64,000 nucleotides of DNA from Anodontia alba (Eukaryota > Mollusca > Bivalvia > Lucinida > Lucinidae). The notes under the pieces are model-generated. The model worked only from the letters and a program-made list of their open reading frames with translations, did no database searches and was not told where the DNA came from. The stretch covers positions 62,026,714-62,090,713 of the forward strand of contig OZ024835.1 in NCBI GenBank assembly GCA_964016985.1, in the 5' to 3' direction. The translations under genes were made by a program, and so were the position numbers. Numbering within the stretch: position 1 is the stretch's first letter; each line of letters begins with the position of its first letter. This document shows positions 53,738 to 63,985 of the stretch, piece by piece.

Positions 53738-53800
53738 ACTTCCTGTAATTTGAGCAAACAGTGTAGACGTTTGCTGGGCCCACACATGTCCAAAGGTATA
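53738..53800. repeat. Fragment of a hairpin-bearing MITE
   Basis: TTAACCCTTAACTTCCTGTA, then GAGCAAACAGTGTAGAC. The same end appears inverted at 31660-31690. Confidence 0.6.
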
Positions 53801-53947
53801 TTTTCTGATGTCACAGCTCAATGATATTGTTGTTTTCATAAGAATTATCCCATTGAGGTCATTGGAATTATCCCATTGAGGTCATTTTATAGTGTAGCCA
53901 CAACAGATATTTTCATAAAGAAAAACCGCAATAACCTTAATTCAGTA

Positions 53948-54035
53948 TTGGGTCAGGCAGGCCTGAGCAAACAGTGTAAACCCTGATCAGATGCTGCAGA
54001 ATGCAGCATCTGATCAGGGTCTACACTGTTTGCAA
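53948..54035. repeat. GATCAG hairpin unit (Q5), nearly perfect
   Basis: GCAAACAGTGTAAACCCTGA and TCAGGGTCTACACTGTTTGC pair around TCAGATGCTGCAGAATGCAG. Confidence 0.85.
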
Positions 54036-54188
54036 CTCATCCTGCAACATGTTATACATACCAACAGGTAGTAAAATGATCTTGTTTCAATTTCAGATAT
54101 GACATTGAGTTTAGGCGTTCAAATATTTAGAGCAAATACAGTAAGAAAAATATTTTACTTCATACCCCTCTAATCTGGACCTGTGCCA

Positions 54189-54330
54189 AAGTTAACCCAT
54201 AACCCATTGTATACTAAATAGACTCTCCCACACTATATATTGGAAGAGTCCAATTTCAATTTCAGGTACATCTGGCTGTGAGATTTACATTCCTAGAGAA
54301 AAATGGAAATTTCGTAGGGACTCAAAAACA
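54189..54330. repeat. Q-family MITE fragment (Q6)
   Basis: TTAACCCATAACCCATTGTA, GACTCTCCCACACTATATAT, TTGGAAGAGTCCAATTTCAA and CCTAGAGAAAAATGG; the hairpin is missing. Confidence 0.65.
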
Positions 54331-54469
54331 AGTTTGAATCATCTACTAAGGTAAATGATCGCGAGCAATTATGTTGAGTATTAAGGACATTTTACTGTAT
54401 AAGATATTTAAACTATTAAATTATGGAATATTTTCAACCAAAATAACTCTGTAAGGGACCCATAGACAG

Positions 54470-54605
54470 AGGAATTGTGTGGAGTATTTGATGATGATTT
54501 TGGGATATTTTTTCTCAATATCTTCATAAAAACATATGGTGTGGGAGAGTACTCATTAGAAGCACCTCACATTATCACAGAGAAATAAGAAAAATTATCC
54601 CAAAA
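54470..54605. repeat. Degenerate C-family MITE (C16)
   Basis: TCTTCATAAAAACATATGGT, GTACTCATTAGAAGCACCTC, then GAGAAATAAGAAAAATTATC; most of the second arm is deleted. Confidence 0.65.
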
Positions 54606-54623
54606 TTATCACCAAACATTTCT

Positions 54624-54856
54624 CCTTAACCCATTGTAGTCTGGAGACAGTCCTAAAAAGGTAATTGGCAAATAGTGCAGACCCAAATCAGATACTGCAG
54701 AACACTTCATCTGATCAGGGTCTCCACTGTTGGCAGATAGTTCAACCAATTTGCTCTAGGAATATCTCAGTCACATAGCTTGATATATCAAAAATTAAAA
54801 TTAGAATCTTCCAATATATAGTGTGGACCGAGTTCATTCTGTCTACAATGAGTTTA
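54624..54856. mobile_element. Q-family MITE, copy Q7
   Basis: TTAACCCATTGTAGTCTGGA at the left; AATAGTGCAGACCCAAATCA and TCTGATCAGGGTCTCCACTG as core arms; TAGAATCTTCCAATATATAG and TCTACAATGAGTTTA at the right. Confidence 0.75.
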
Positions 54857-55159
54857 CAAATCCTCTGCTTAGGGTAAATGTGGTAATTATGAAATATTTT
54901 CTAAACAATATGCCCCTGAAATTTCTTTGCAAAGGCAGCCAGAGAGTACTTTTTTACATAACTTGGGTCCATACCGAATCAGGTTTTTCAGTTTTATGTC
55001 TCAAATAATTTATATTAAATTTGCAGACAGTTTCCAATCCCCCCCAGACAAAAGTACCCAATTTAACCTAAGTATGAGGACACCTTAACTCCTTACCATA
55101 CTTGTCCTAAAATTTGTACAGGTCCATTTTACTACCTGTTCAGGTGTCTAAATACTGCT
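54857..55159. other. Non-coding gap with nothing recognised
   Basis: No repeat boundary or ORF of interest. Confidence 0.5.
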
Positions 55160-55245
55160 GGTTTAGTGGCAAACAGTGTGGAACCTGAGACATCACATTC
55201 TGTGGTGTCTGACCTGGGTGTACAGTTTGCTCAGGCCTACCTGTG
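55160..55245. repeat. GATCAG-type hairpin, diverged (Q8)
   Basis: GGCAAACAGTGTGGAACCTG pairs with CTGGGTGTACAGTTTGC around ACATCACATTCTGTGGTGT. Confidence 0.6.
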
Positions 55246-55309
55246 CCAATATTTAAGGTAAATATGGTATAAAAACAGTTTCATAATAATAATCTGTGGA
55301 GCTACAGAT

Positions 55310-55432
55310 AAAAAAAACAACCTGTTAAAACCTTTATCATGCAGAAATGGATGGCATTTCTAATGAGTACCCACAACATGTTTTTGAGGAGAAAAAGAAA
55401 AATATTTGCTTGATAACAATTCTTATTTAAGT
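55310..55432. repeat. C-family MITE fragment (C17)
   Basis: GGCATTTCTAATGAGTACCC and ACAACATGTTTTTGAGGAGA; the left arm is missing. Confidence 0.55.
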
Positions 55433-55559
55433 TTAACATTTTGAATGCATACTACCAACAGTATTTGTTCTGGTGGAGAAAAAAGAAAAAAAAAAGTGTC
55501 AATAAACATGGCTTATTAAATATACCTTGCCCAGACCCATACCCACCCCCATCCACAAA

Positions 55560-55690
55560 AGGAAAATTTTACGAACAGACAGTCTCAAACAGACAATGTG
55601 AAAACAGTATACCCCCACAAACATAGTTTGTATGTGTGTAGGAGGGGGCAGGGTGGGAAGGAGGAGGGGAGCTTTGGAGAGAGTAATAAT
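55560..55690. repeat. Tract ending like the 32.8-35.3 kb array
   Basis: CAGACAATGTGAAAACAGTA and TATACCCCCACAAACATAG are followed by GTTTGTATGTGTGTAGG and a G-rich run; the same motif ends the array near 35290-35310. No reading frame is credible. Confidence 0.55.
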
Positions 55691-55893
55691 ATAACAAATA
55701 CATGTAAAATACTCCCTTGCCAAGATCTTTGCAAGCCAAGGTATGAAAAATAACGATATTCACATAAATCTTCAGTGTGGCCTCAAGTTCTTTATAATAC
55801 CAAATAAAATATCTGAGATTATGATATTGATAAAGTCTACAATGTATTAGCCACTGTTAATGAGGCGTAAGAAATAGCACACTGGAATGTCAG

Positions 55894-56183
55894 TTAACCA
55901 GTAACCCATTTAAGACAGTATAGACTCCCCACACACAATATATATTGGAAGAGTCAAATTTCAATTTTGGGTATGTCAGGCCATATGTGATTTAGATATT
56001 CCTAGAGAAAAATGGCTAAACTGTTTGCAAACAGTGGAGACCCTGATCAGATGCCACATTCTGTAGCTTCTGATCTGGGTCTGCACTGTTTGCCAATGTG
56101 GCATCTGATCTGGGTCTGCACTGTTTGCCAGATACTTTTTTTTGGGGTCTTCAGACCAAAATGGATAAATGTGAAGAGTCAGT
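55894..56183. mobile_element. Q-family MITE with a duplicated hairpin arm (Q9)
   Basis: AACCAGTAACCCATTTAAGA at the left; TTGCAAACAGTGGAGACCCT, then GATCTGGGTCTGCACTGTTTG (in two parts) occurs twice, 36 bases apart (about 56070 and 56107). GGGGTCTTCAGACCAAAATG lies at the right. Confidence 0.75.
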
Positions 56184-56375
56184 TAACCCTTTATAAGCAC
56201 CAAGCAAAATTTGTAGCAGAAGACATTCTAAAATTTTTATTTTTTTTATTTTATTTTATTTTATTTTTTTTTTTTTAGAGAGAAAATAAATCTTGACATA
56301 TAAGAGTAAAGATTTATTTTCACTGAAAAATCTAAAGAAAAAAAAATGTCCTCTACTGCAGTTGTGACTGATGCT
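56183..56375. mobile_element. G-family MITE, copy G9
   Basis: TTAACCCTTTATAAGCACCA and GTAGCAGAAGACATTCTAAA at the left, AAATCTTGACATATAAGAGT, then CTCTACTGCAGTTGTGACTG at the right. The T-run between is expanded. Confidence 0.7.
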
Positions 56376-56581
56376 TCACCCTTGTCATCCTGAATAAATT
56401 AAGATGTCACGCCCACTTCTAATTTTCAGCAAATCAGTTTACAGATTGTTGATACAAATTCAAATACTGAATGGCAAACAGTGTAGATCCAGATCAGTTG
56501 GCTTCTTCAGAAGCCAAATGATCTGGATCTACACTGTTTGCAAAGGCACAGTATATCGTCGCTCAGCAGGACTAGGGTTAA
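56374..56581. mobile_element. P-family MITE, copy P12
   Basis: CACCCTTGTCATCCTGAATA at the left with the TTAA decayed; GCTCAGCAGGACTAGGG and TTAA at the right; the hairpin GATCAGTTGGCTTCTTCAGA is intact. Confidence 0.8.
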
Positions 56582-56662
56582 GAGTTAAACACTATCATTA
56601 TTATTGAACTGTCACTAAATCAGCAATTTGCTGAAAAATAAAAATGTCAGGATTTTGATTAA

Positions 56663-56830
56663 TACTTAGCATGCTGGGTAAAAATTTCAGCAGAGACATT
56701 TTGAAATACTCTTATTTTTCCTAGAAAACAGACTTTGACCAAAAGGATAATTGGCAAACAGTGCAGACCCAGATCAGATGCCTCAGAATGCAATTTTTCT
56801 GATCAGGATCTACACACTGCATTAAATAAA
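56663..56830. repeat. M-family half followed by a Q-type hairpin
   Basis: TTAGCATGCTGGGTAAAAAT, CAGCAGAGACATTTTGAAAT and AACAGACTTTGACC, then TTGGCAAACAGTGCAGACCC and GATCAGGATCTACAC. An M element appears broken at its centre by a Q fragment. Confidence 0.55.
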
Positions 56831-57167
56831 GGAATTTCTATAAAATACAGAATCGTAAAAACTAACCAGACACCCTGCAACTGGAAAAAGACGGGTCAAA
56901 AGACTGTGGTAGAAGAGTCCTTTCGCTGAAAATGGGTTAGGTTTTTAAGAGATAATGACCGCACTTACAGAATGTTTCAATGTTGTATTCAGTATTATAT
57001 TTTTCACCTTATCAGATACCATATCAGCCGAAAAATCAAGAAAATCAACGACTCATTTGACACTGACTCAAGCCGCTCACTGTGAAATAACCGCTTGCAC
57101 CCAGAAACCTTCACATGTGATGTGACAGATGAAAATCAGCCTTATGAAAAAAGAACACACCAATATC
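56831..57167. other. Non-coding stretch with nothing recognised
   Basis: No repeat unit or credible ORF. Confidence 0.5.
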
Positions 57168-57372
57168 TTAACCCTTATCATGCTGAATAAATTAAGATGC
57201 CATGCCCACTTCTAATTTCCAGCCAATCAGATTACTTGATCCGAGTTTTGATAGAAATTCACATATTTAATGACAAACAGTGCAGATTCAGATCAGCTGG
57301 CTTCTTCAACTGATCTGGCTCTACACTGTTTGCTAAGACAGGGCATGTCGTAATCAGCAAGAGAAGGGTTAA
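57168..57372. mobile_element. P-family MITE, copy P13
   Basis: TTAA at both ends, CCCTTATCATGCTGAATAAA at the left, AATCAGCAAGAGAAGGG at the right. Like P11 it has the AGAGAAGGG end variant, suggesting a subfamily. Confidence 0.85.
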
Positions 57373-57764
57373 CTAAGACCTAGAACACCTTTCAACAAAG
57401 GATGTCATAATTCCTGACAAGATAGGTTTTTCAACAAAAAAAAAAAAAAAAAAAAAGGGATGATACAATCTATGCTCATTATCCTAAACAAGAAATTGCT
57501 AATAAGCAGTGCTATAATTAGATACCCCTCACCAGGACCAAAAAGTACTGAGAGGTGGTCAACATGAAACCAGTAGGAAGTAATAAAAGTGACTAAACTA
57601 TCGTGTTAAGGCAACAGAAGTCTGAGATATATTCATAAAAAAAATTGAAATGTAAGGAACATATATTGAAAACTAAATCAGTACTTTTGATTATTTACAT
57701 GTAGTTTGACTCAAGCAGTAGTTTGGATGACAAGTATTTGAGATAACAAGAATCAAATGTACTT
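57373..57764. other. Non-coding gap with a poly-A run
   Basis: Poly-A at about 57438-57458; otherwise nothing recognised. Confidence 0.55.
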
Positions 57765-57995
57765 TTCTTATATCTCCACGAAAACATACTGTGTGGGGAA
57801 CTTATTATGAGTGCCTCATATTTCTCCACGAAAACATATGTTGTGGGAACTTATTACGAGTGCCTCATTTTTCGTATTTCTCCACAAAAACATGTTATAG
57901 GTATTTATTAGGAGTGCCTGATTCTCCATGAAAACACATGTTGTGGAACTCATTAGAAGCCCAAGTGCTTCTAATGAGTACCCACAACATACCGT
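57765..57995. repeat. C-family left arms repeated in tandem (C18)
   Basis: TATTTCTCCACGAAAACATA with GTGGGAACTTATTACGAGTG-type arms occurs about four times (57772, 57822, 57876, 57928) before a single right arm CTTCTAATGAGTACCCACAA. This looks like local reduplication of one arm. Confidence 0.7.
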
Positions 57996-58114
57996 ATTCG
58001 ACCTAATTACAGCACTGTGTGCTTAGGTTTTTCAAAATTACAGGAAAACACTTGTGGTAAAATATGTATCTGCCTACTAAAAGGTACACTTAAAAAAGAT
58101 CAGCAAAGAACTTA

Positions 58115-58250
58115 TTAGATAATGTTTATGCCATTTTTTTCTGAATTTCTTTATAAAAGCATATGTTGTGGGTACTCATTTGAATTGCATCGACAAGTCG
58201 ATGCAATTCAAATGGGTACCCACAGCATATGCCTTTATATATGCCTTTAT
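58115..58250. mobile_element. C-family MITE with symmetric arm changes (C19)
   Basis: AGCATATGTTGTGGGTACTC, then ATTTGAATTGCATCGAC, AAGTCGATGCAATTCAAAT and GGGTACCCACAGCATATGC. The inner arms differ from all other C copies, yet still pair perfectly. Confidence 0.85.
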
Positions 58251-58525
58251 AAAAAAGTAGCCAAACAGTACGCTAGCTGTAATCCGAAGAGTACGGAATT
58301 GCTTGACTGTGCGCTTATAGGGGTATGTGTGGTAATTAGATCGAATACAGTAATTATGTTTTCATGAAGAAATTAGAAAACAAATTGCTGGATACTCTTC
58401 TGTCTGGGCCTCTGCGATGTCATATGAGCCACAAGCTTGGCCAGGACGTGTGTGCAGTGAATTTCAGTGTCTAATTTTTCTCCAGTCAGTAATGGTTTAG
58501 CCATTTTTTTTTTCTTATCATTATA

Positions 58526-60536
58526 ACAAGAATTCCGCGGAAGGCGTCATCGCACCTGCTGGCGCAAAAGTCACAGGAGCCACAATCAGAATGTGGTTAT
58601 TAAATAAGTTTATTTCATTCTTAGCAGTGCTTCTTTGGAAAAGTGGGTTGAAAAAAATGTAGACAAAGTGCCTAGTGGGGCACATATATTCCAGGCCAGT
58701 CCCATTCCCTCTAATGGCTATATCTTCAGCACTGACTTTTCGTATCATACAGCCCAATGATAATGGAACGTTGACGTAAAATGTGTAAAAGTCACTGGAG
58801 CATGAAATATAGGTCAAGGTCATGGGTCTAGGTACCTGCTAATTCAGTACATCAAGGAGAAGCACAATGCAAGGTATGGTGGTTGTAGGCCTTATAGTTG
58901 AGGAGTTATCAAACATCAACGTAAAATGTGTCAAATATAGGTCAAGGTCACTGGGTCAAGGTACCTGCCAAGCCAGTGCAATGAGGTGAAGCACTATGCA
59001 AGGTTTAGTGGTTGTAGGTCTTATATTTGAGGAGATACCGAACATCAATATAAAATGTGTCAAAGTCACTGGAGTGCACAATATAGATCAAAGTCACCAT
59101 GTCAAGGTACCTGTCGAGTCAGTACATCGAGAAGAAGTGCTATATAAGGTTTGGTGGTTGAAGGCCTTACAGTTGAGGACATATGGAAGGGTGAGGTAAA
59201 AAGTGTAGAAGTCAATGGAGCGTGAAATATAGGTCAAGGTCACCCAGTCAAGTACCTGCAGAGTTCGTACATTGAGGAGAAGCACTATGCAAGGTTTGAT
59301 GGTTGTAGGCCTTATAGTTGAGGAGATATTGAACGTTAACGTAAAATGTATAAAAGGCACTGGAGCGCAAAATATAGGTCAAGGTCACCAGGCCAAGATA
59401 CCTGCCAAGTCAGTACATATAGGAGAAGCACTATGCAAGGTTTGGTGGCTAGAGGTCTTAAACTTGAGGAGATCTGGAACGTTGACGTAAATTATGTCAA
59501 AGTTACTGCAGCCAAAATATAGGTCAAGGTCACCAGGTCAAGGTATCTGCTAAGTCAGTACACTGAGGAGAAGCATTTTGCAAGGTTTGATGGTTGTAGG
59601 CCTTATAGTTGAGGATATCGAACGTCGACGCAAAATATGTCAAAGTCACTGGAGCACAAAATATAGGTCAAGGTCACCGGGTCAAGGTACCTGCCAAGTC
59701 TGTACATCTAGGAGAAGCACTATGCAAGGTTTGGTAGTTGTACACCTTATAGTTGAGAAGATCTGGAACGTCAACGTAAATTGTGTCAAAGTCAATGGAG
59801 CGCAAAATATAGGTCAAGGTCACTGGGTCAACATATCTGCCAAGACAGGAGGTCAGGGAGATGTGTCATGCAAGGTATGATGGTTGTTGTAGAATTGTAG
59901 TTGATCAGAATACTAACTGACGTAAATGTCGAACTTCGACATAACAGAACTGTTAAGAGACAGACGGACGGACGAACGGACAGACGAATGGAAAAGCGGG
60001 CACCTATGTCGCAAAGTCAGGAGGTCAGGGAGATATTTCATACAAGGTTTGATGGTTGTTTAGTCTTGTAGTTGATTAGAATACTAACTTTGATATAAAT
60101 GTCGAACTTCCACATAACAGAACTGTTAAGAGACGGACAGACGAACAGACAGACGAATGGAAAAGTGGGCACCTATGTCGCAAAGTCGGGAGGTCAGGGA
60201 GATGTTTCATGCAAGGTTTGATGGTTGTTTAGTCTTGTAGTTGATTAAAATACTAACTTTGACATAAATGTCGAACTTCGACATAAATGTTGACAGACAG
60301 ACGGACGAATGGACAGACATACAGAAAAGCTGACGCCTATGTTGCAAAGTCAGGAGGTCAGGGAGATGTTTCATGCAAGGTTTGATGGTTGTTTAGTCTT
60401 GTAGTTGATTAGAATACTAACTTTGACATAAATGTCGAACGTCGACATAAATGTTGACAGACGGACGGACGGACGGACAGACGGACGGAAAATCGGACGC
60501 CTATATCGCACCCTGCTACAAGCAGGTGCGATAAAA
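58526..60536. mobile_element. Pearl/Helentron-like element D1
   Basis: Starts ACAAGAATTCCGCGGAAGGC then GTCATCGCACCTGCTGGCG; ends CGCACCCTGCTACAAGCAGG then TGCGATAAAAA, a hairpin. ATCGCACCTGC at the start is the complement of GCAGGTGCGAT at the end. Inside are two arrays: units of about 150 bp with AATATAGGTCAAGGTCACC, GGTACCTGCCAAGTCAGTAC, GCACTATGCAAGGTTTGGTG (58790-59870), then units of about 160 bp with AGGAGGTCAGGGAGATGTTT and GACAGACGGACGGACG (59830-60500). No coding capacity. Confidence 0.75.
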
Positions 60537-60623
60537 ACTGACCATTTTTCTCTCATATCAGTAAATACCATCCAAACCCTCTGTCACAACCCCACCTAAG
60601 ACAGTTTTTTCAATAAGAAAAAA

Positions 60624-62636
60624 ACAAGAAATCCGCAGAAGGCGTCATCGCACCTGCTGGTGCAAAAGTCACAGGAGCCACAATCAGAACGTGGTTATTA
60701 AATAAGTTTATTTCATTCTTAGCAGTGCTTACTTGGAAAACTGGGTTGAAAAAAATGTAGACAAAGTGCCAAGTGGGGCACATACTTTCCAGGCCAGTCA
60801 CATTCCCTCTAATGGCTATATCTTCAGCACTGACTTTTCGTATCATACAGCCCAATGATAATGGAACGTTGACGTAAAATGTGTAAAAGTCACTGGAGCA
60901 TGAAATATAGGTCAAGGTCATGGGTCAAGGTACCTGCTAATTCAGTACATCAAGGAAAAGCACAATGCAAGGTATGGTGGTTGTAGGCCTTATAGTTGAG
61001 GAGTTATCAAACATCAACGTAAAATGTGTCAAATATAGGTCAAGGTCACTGGGTCAAGGTACCTGCCAAGCCAGTGCAATGAGGTGAAGCACTATGCAAG
61101 GTTTAGTGGTTGTAGGTCTTATATTTGAGGAGATACCGAACATCAACATAAAATGTGTCAAAGTCACTGGAGTGTACAATATAGGTCAAGGTCACCAGGT
61201 CAAGGTACCTGCCAAGTCAGTACATCGAGAAGAAGTGCTATATAAGGTTTGGTGGTTGAAGGCCTTACAGTTGAGGACATATGGAAGGGTGAGGTAAAAG
61301 GTGTAAAAGACAATGGAGCGCGAAATATAGGTCAAGGTCACCCAGTGAAGGTACCTGCGGAGTCCGTACATTGAGGAGAAGCACTATGCAAGGTTTGATG
61401 GTTGTAGGCCTTACAGTTGAGGAGATATTGAACGTTGACGTAAAATGTGTAAAAGGCACTGAAGCGCAAAATATAGGTCAAGGTCACCAGGTCAAGATAC
61501 CTGCAGAGAGAAGCACTATGCAAGGTTTGGTGGCTGGTGGTCTTACACTTGAGGAGATCTGGAACATTGACGTAAATTATGTCAAAGTCACTGCAGCCAA
61601 AATATAGGTCAAGGTCACCAGGTCAAGGTATCTGCTAAGTCAGTACATTGAGAAGAAGCACTTTTGCAAGGTTTGATGGTTGTAGGCCTTATAGTTGAGG
61701 AGATATCGAACATCGACGCAAAATATGTCAAAGTCACTGGAGCGCAAAATATAGGTCAAGGTCACCGGGTCAAGGTACCTGCCAAGTCAGTACATCTAGG
61801 AGAAGCACTATGCAAGGTTTGGTAGTTGTACGCCTTATAGTTGAGAAGATCTGGAACGTCAACGTAAATTGTGTCAAAGTCAATGGAGCGCAAAATATAG
61901 GTCAAGGTCACTGGGTCAACATACCTGCCAAGTCAGGAGGTCAGGGAGATGTGTCATGCAAGGTATGATGGTTGTTGTAGAATTGTAGTTGATTAGAATA
62001 CTAACTTCGACGTAAATGTCGAACTTCGACATAACAGAACTGTTAACAGACAGACGGACGGATGAACGGACAGACGAATGGAAAAGCGGGCACCTATGTC
62101 TCAAAGTCGGGAGGTCAGGGAGATGTTTCGTACAAGGTTTGATGGTTGTTTAGTTCTGTAGTTGATTAGAATACAAACTTTGACATAAATGTCGAACTTC
62201 GACATAACAGAACTGTTAACAGACGGACAGACGGACGGACTAACAGACAGACGAATGGAAAAGTGGGCACCTATGTCGCAGTCAGGAGGTCAGGGAGATG
62301 TTTCATGCAAGGTTTGATGGTTGTTTAGTCTTGTAGTTGATTAAAATACTAACTTTGACATAAATGTCGAAGTTCGACATAAATGTTGACAGACGGACGG
62401 ACGAATAGACAGACATACTGAAAAGCGGACACCTATGTCGCAAAGTCAGGAGGTCAGGGAGATGTTTCATGCAGGGTTTGATGGTTGTTTAGTCTTGTAG
62501 TTGATTAGAATACTAACTTTGACATAAATGTCGAACGTCGACATAAATGTTGACAGACGGACGGACGGACGGACTGACAGACGGACGGAAAATCGGACGC
62601 CTATATCGCACCCTGCTACAAGCAGGTGCGTTAAAA
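60624..62636. mobile_element. Pearl/Helentron-like element D2, tandem sister of D1
   Basis: Same start (ACAAGAAATCCGCAGAAGGC) and end (CCCTGCTACAAGCAGGTGCG), same order of both arrays and nearly the same length (about 2,013 against 2,011 bp). 87 bases of unrelated sequence separate the two. Differences are scattered substitutions and small indels. Confidence 0.75.
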
Positions 62637-62644
62637 ATGAAGAA

Positions 62645-62960
62645 GTATTTATATTTACATGTATTTCTGAGTTCCCCACAAAAACAAGTTTTGATTTCTC
62701 ACTAGAAGGCCCTTGGCATGGCACTAAATTTAACCCTGGTCCTCCTGACCACGGATATACCCTGCATTTGAAAACAGTGTAGATCCAGATCAGTTGGCTT
62801 CTAAAAACCTAACTGATCTGGATCTGAACTGTTTGCCATTCAGTATGTGAATTTATCCACATTCTGGATCAAGTGCTCTGACATCTTAATTTATTCAGCA
62901 TGGCAAGGGTTAATGAGTACCCAAAAGTTCAAAACTTATGTTTATATGGAGATGGTACCA
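62645..62960. mobile_element. C-family MITE (C20) split by P14
   Basis: ACATGTATTTCTGAGTTCCC and GATTTCTCACTAGAAGGCCC stand to the left, TTAATGAGTACCCAAAAG and TTATGTTTATATGGAGA to the right. The P14 insertion sits in the loop-side arm. Confidence 0.65.
62730..62913. mobile_element. P-family MITE, copy P14, inserted in C20
   Basis: TTAA at both ends, CCCTGGTCCTCCTGACCACG at the left, TTATTCAGCATGGCAAGGG at the right; the right arm is shortened. Confidence 0.85.
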
Positions 62961-63024
62961 TATGCAATGTGCTGATTGCATAAATGTAGAGATTGACTGA
63001 AGTCTCAGTATTTCCCAGTATTTG

Positions 63025-63275
63025 AGTCAGCCTCGGTGGTTCAGTCTGATGCCCGTCCGACTGGTAATCAGAAGGCCACAGTTTTGATACCCGCTGCGTC
63101 CTGCAAAGTTCTTTCATGGAGAGAGGTCATGAAATATCTTTTAAGATCATTCTCTTCTTTCCTCTGATTCAAAAAGGGTAGCTGTCAGCTTCTGGTGAAA
63201 GAATGTGCACAAGTACTGGTTACCCGCTTAGAGGCCTGAGGCCTTCCCAGAAAAATTATGGTAACATACAGGCTT
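63025..63275 (+). mobile_element. tRNA-derived SINE, copy E
   Basis: GCCTCGGTGGTTCAGTCTGA (A box), CGTCCGACTGGTAATCAGAA (anticodon-like stem), GGCCACAGTTTTGATACCCG (B box), then a body with GAAAGAATGTGCACAAGTAC ending at GAAAAATTATGG. The anticodon arm is recognisable, but the acceptor stem does not close. Confidence 0.7.
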
Positions 63276-63290
63276 CACATGACAATAGTG

Positions 63291-63535
63291 TTAATCCATT
63301 TCATACTGAATAGACTCCGCCCGCCCCCACCCCACAACAACACATAACATATTGGAGGAGTCCATTTTCAATTTGATATGTCAGGCTATTAGATTCAGAT
63401 ATTCCTAGAGAAAAATGGCTAATTTATTTGCAAACAGTGGAGACCCTGATCAGATGCCGCATTCTGCAACGTCTGATCTGGGCAACACTGTTTGCCAATC
63501 ACCCTTTCAGGGGTCTCCAGACTACAATGGGTTAA
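63291..63535. mobile_element. Q-family MITE, copy Q11 (complete)
   Basis: TTAA at both ends. TCCATTTCATACTGAATAGA at the left, GGTCTCCAGACTACAATGGG at the right; hairpin arms GCAAACAGTGGAGACCCTGA and TCTGATCTGGGCAACACTGT. This copy defines the family ends. Confidence 0.85.
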
Positions 63536-63820
63536 ACTCGAAACCAATTCAAATATCTTAGTATTTCGCTTATGAGGTAACGTACCTTTTGACCAGTTAC
63601 AGCTTACATGGTTTGTGATTGCTATAAAAGAGAGCAATCATCAGAATATCAAAACTGTCAACTTTCAATGAACAAAACCATTATGATGTTATTTCGGAAG
63701 TATTCACAAAGTTTACATAGTTAATACCAAACCCAACAGGTTTGCTTTTAAATTCGTTCAATGAGACAACTTCAGACACTTATGTATGAGTCGCGACATG
63801 AGAAAACAGAGAACTTGTTA
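63536..63820. other. Non-coding stretch with nothing recognised
   Basis: No ORF or repeat boundary. Confidence 0.5.
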
Positions 63821-63985
63821 AGGAGGAATATCAGGTGATAATTCTGAAATAATTTTTCTTATTTCTCCATAAAAACATATGTTGTGGGTACTCATTAGAA
63901 GTGCCTGGTGAGGCGCTTCTAATGAGTACCCACAATGTATGTTTTTATGGAGAAATAAGAAAAATTATCCCAGAAAATTATCCTT
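63821..63985. mobile_element. C-family MITE, copy C21
   Basis: AGGAGGAATATCAGGTGATA at the left; TTGTGGGTACTCATTAGAAG, TGCCTGGTGAGGCGC and CTTCTAATGAGTACCCACAA at the centre; ATGGAGAAATAAGAAAAATT at the right. Confidence 0.85.

Noticed and set aside
59094..59880. Frames repeated between 58.5-60.5 kb and 60.6-62.6 kb
   Set aside because: The repeats MQGLMVVGLIVEEI and similar come from the 150-bp units of D1 and D2; frames break between units and switch strand.
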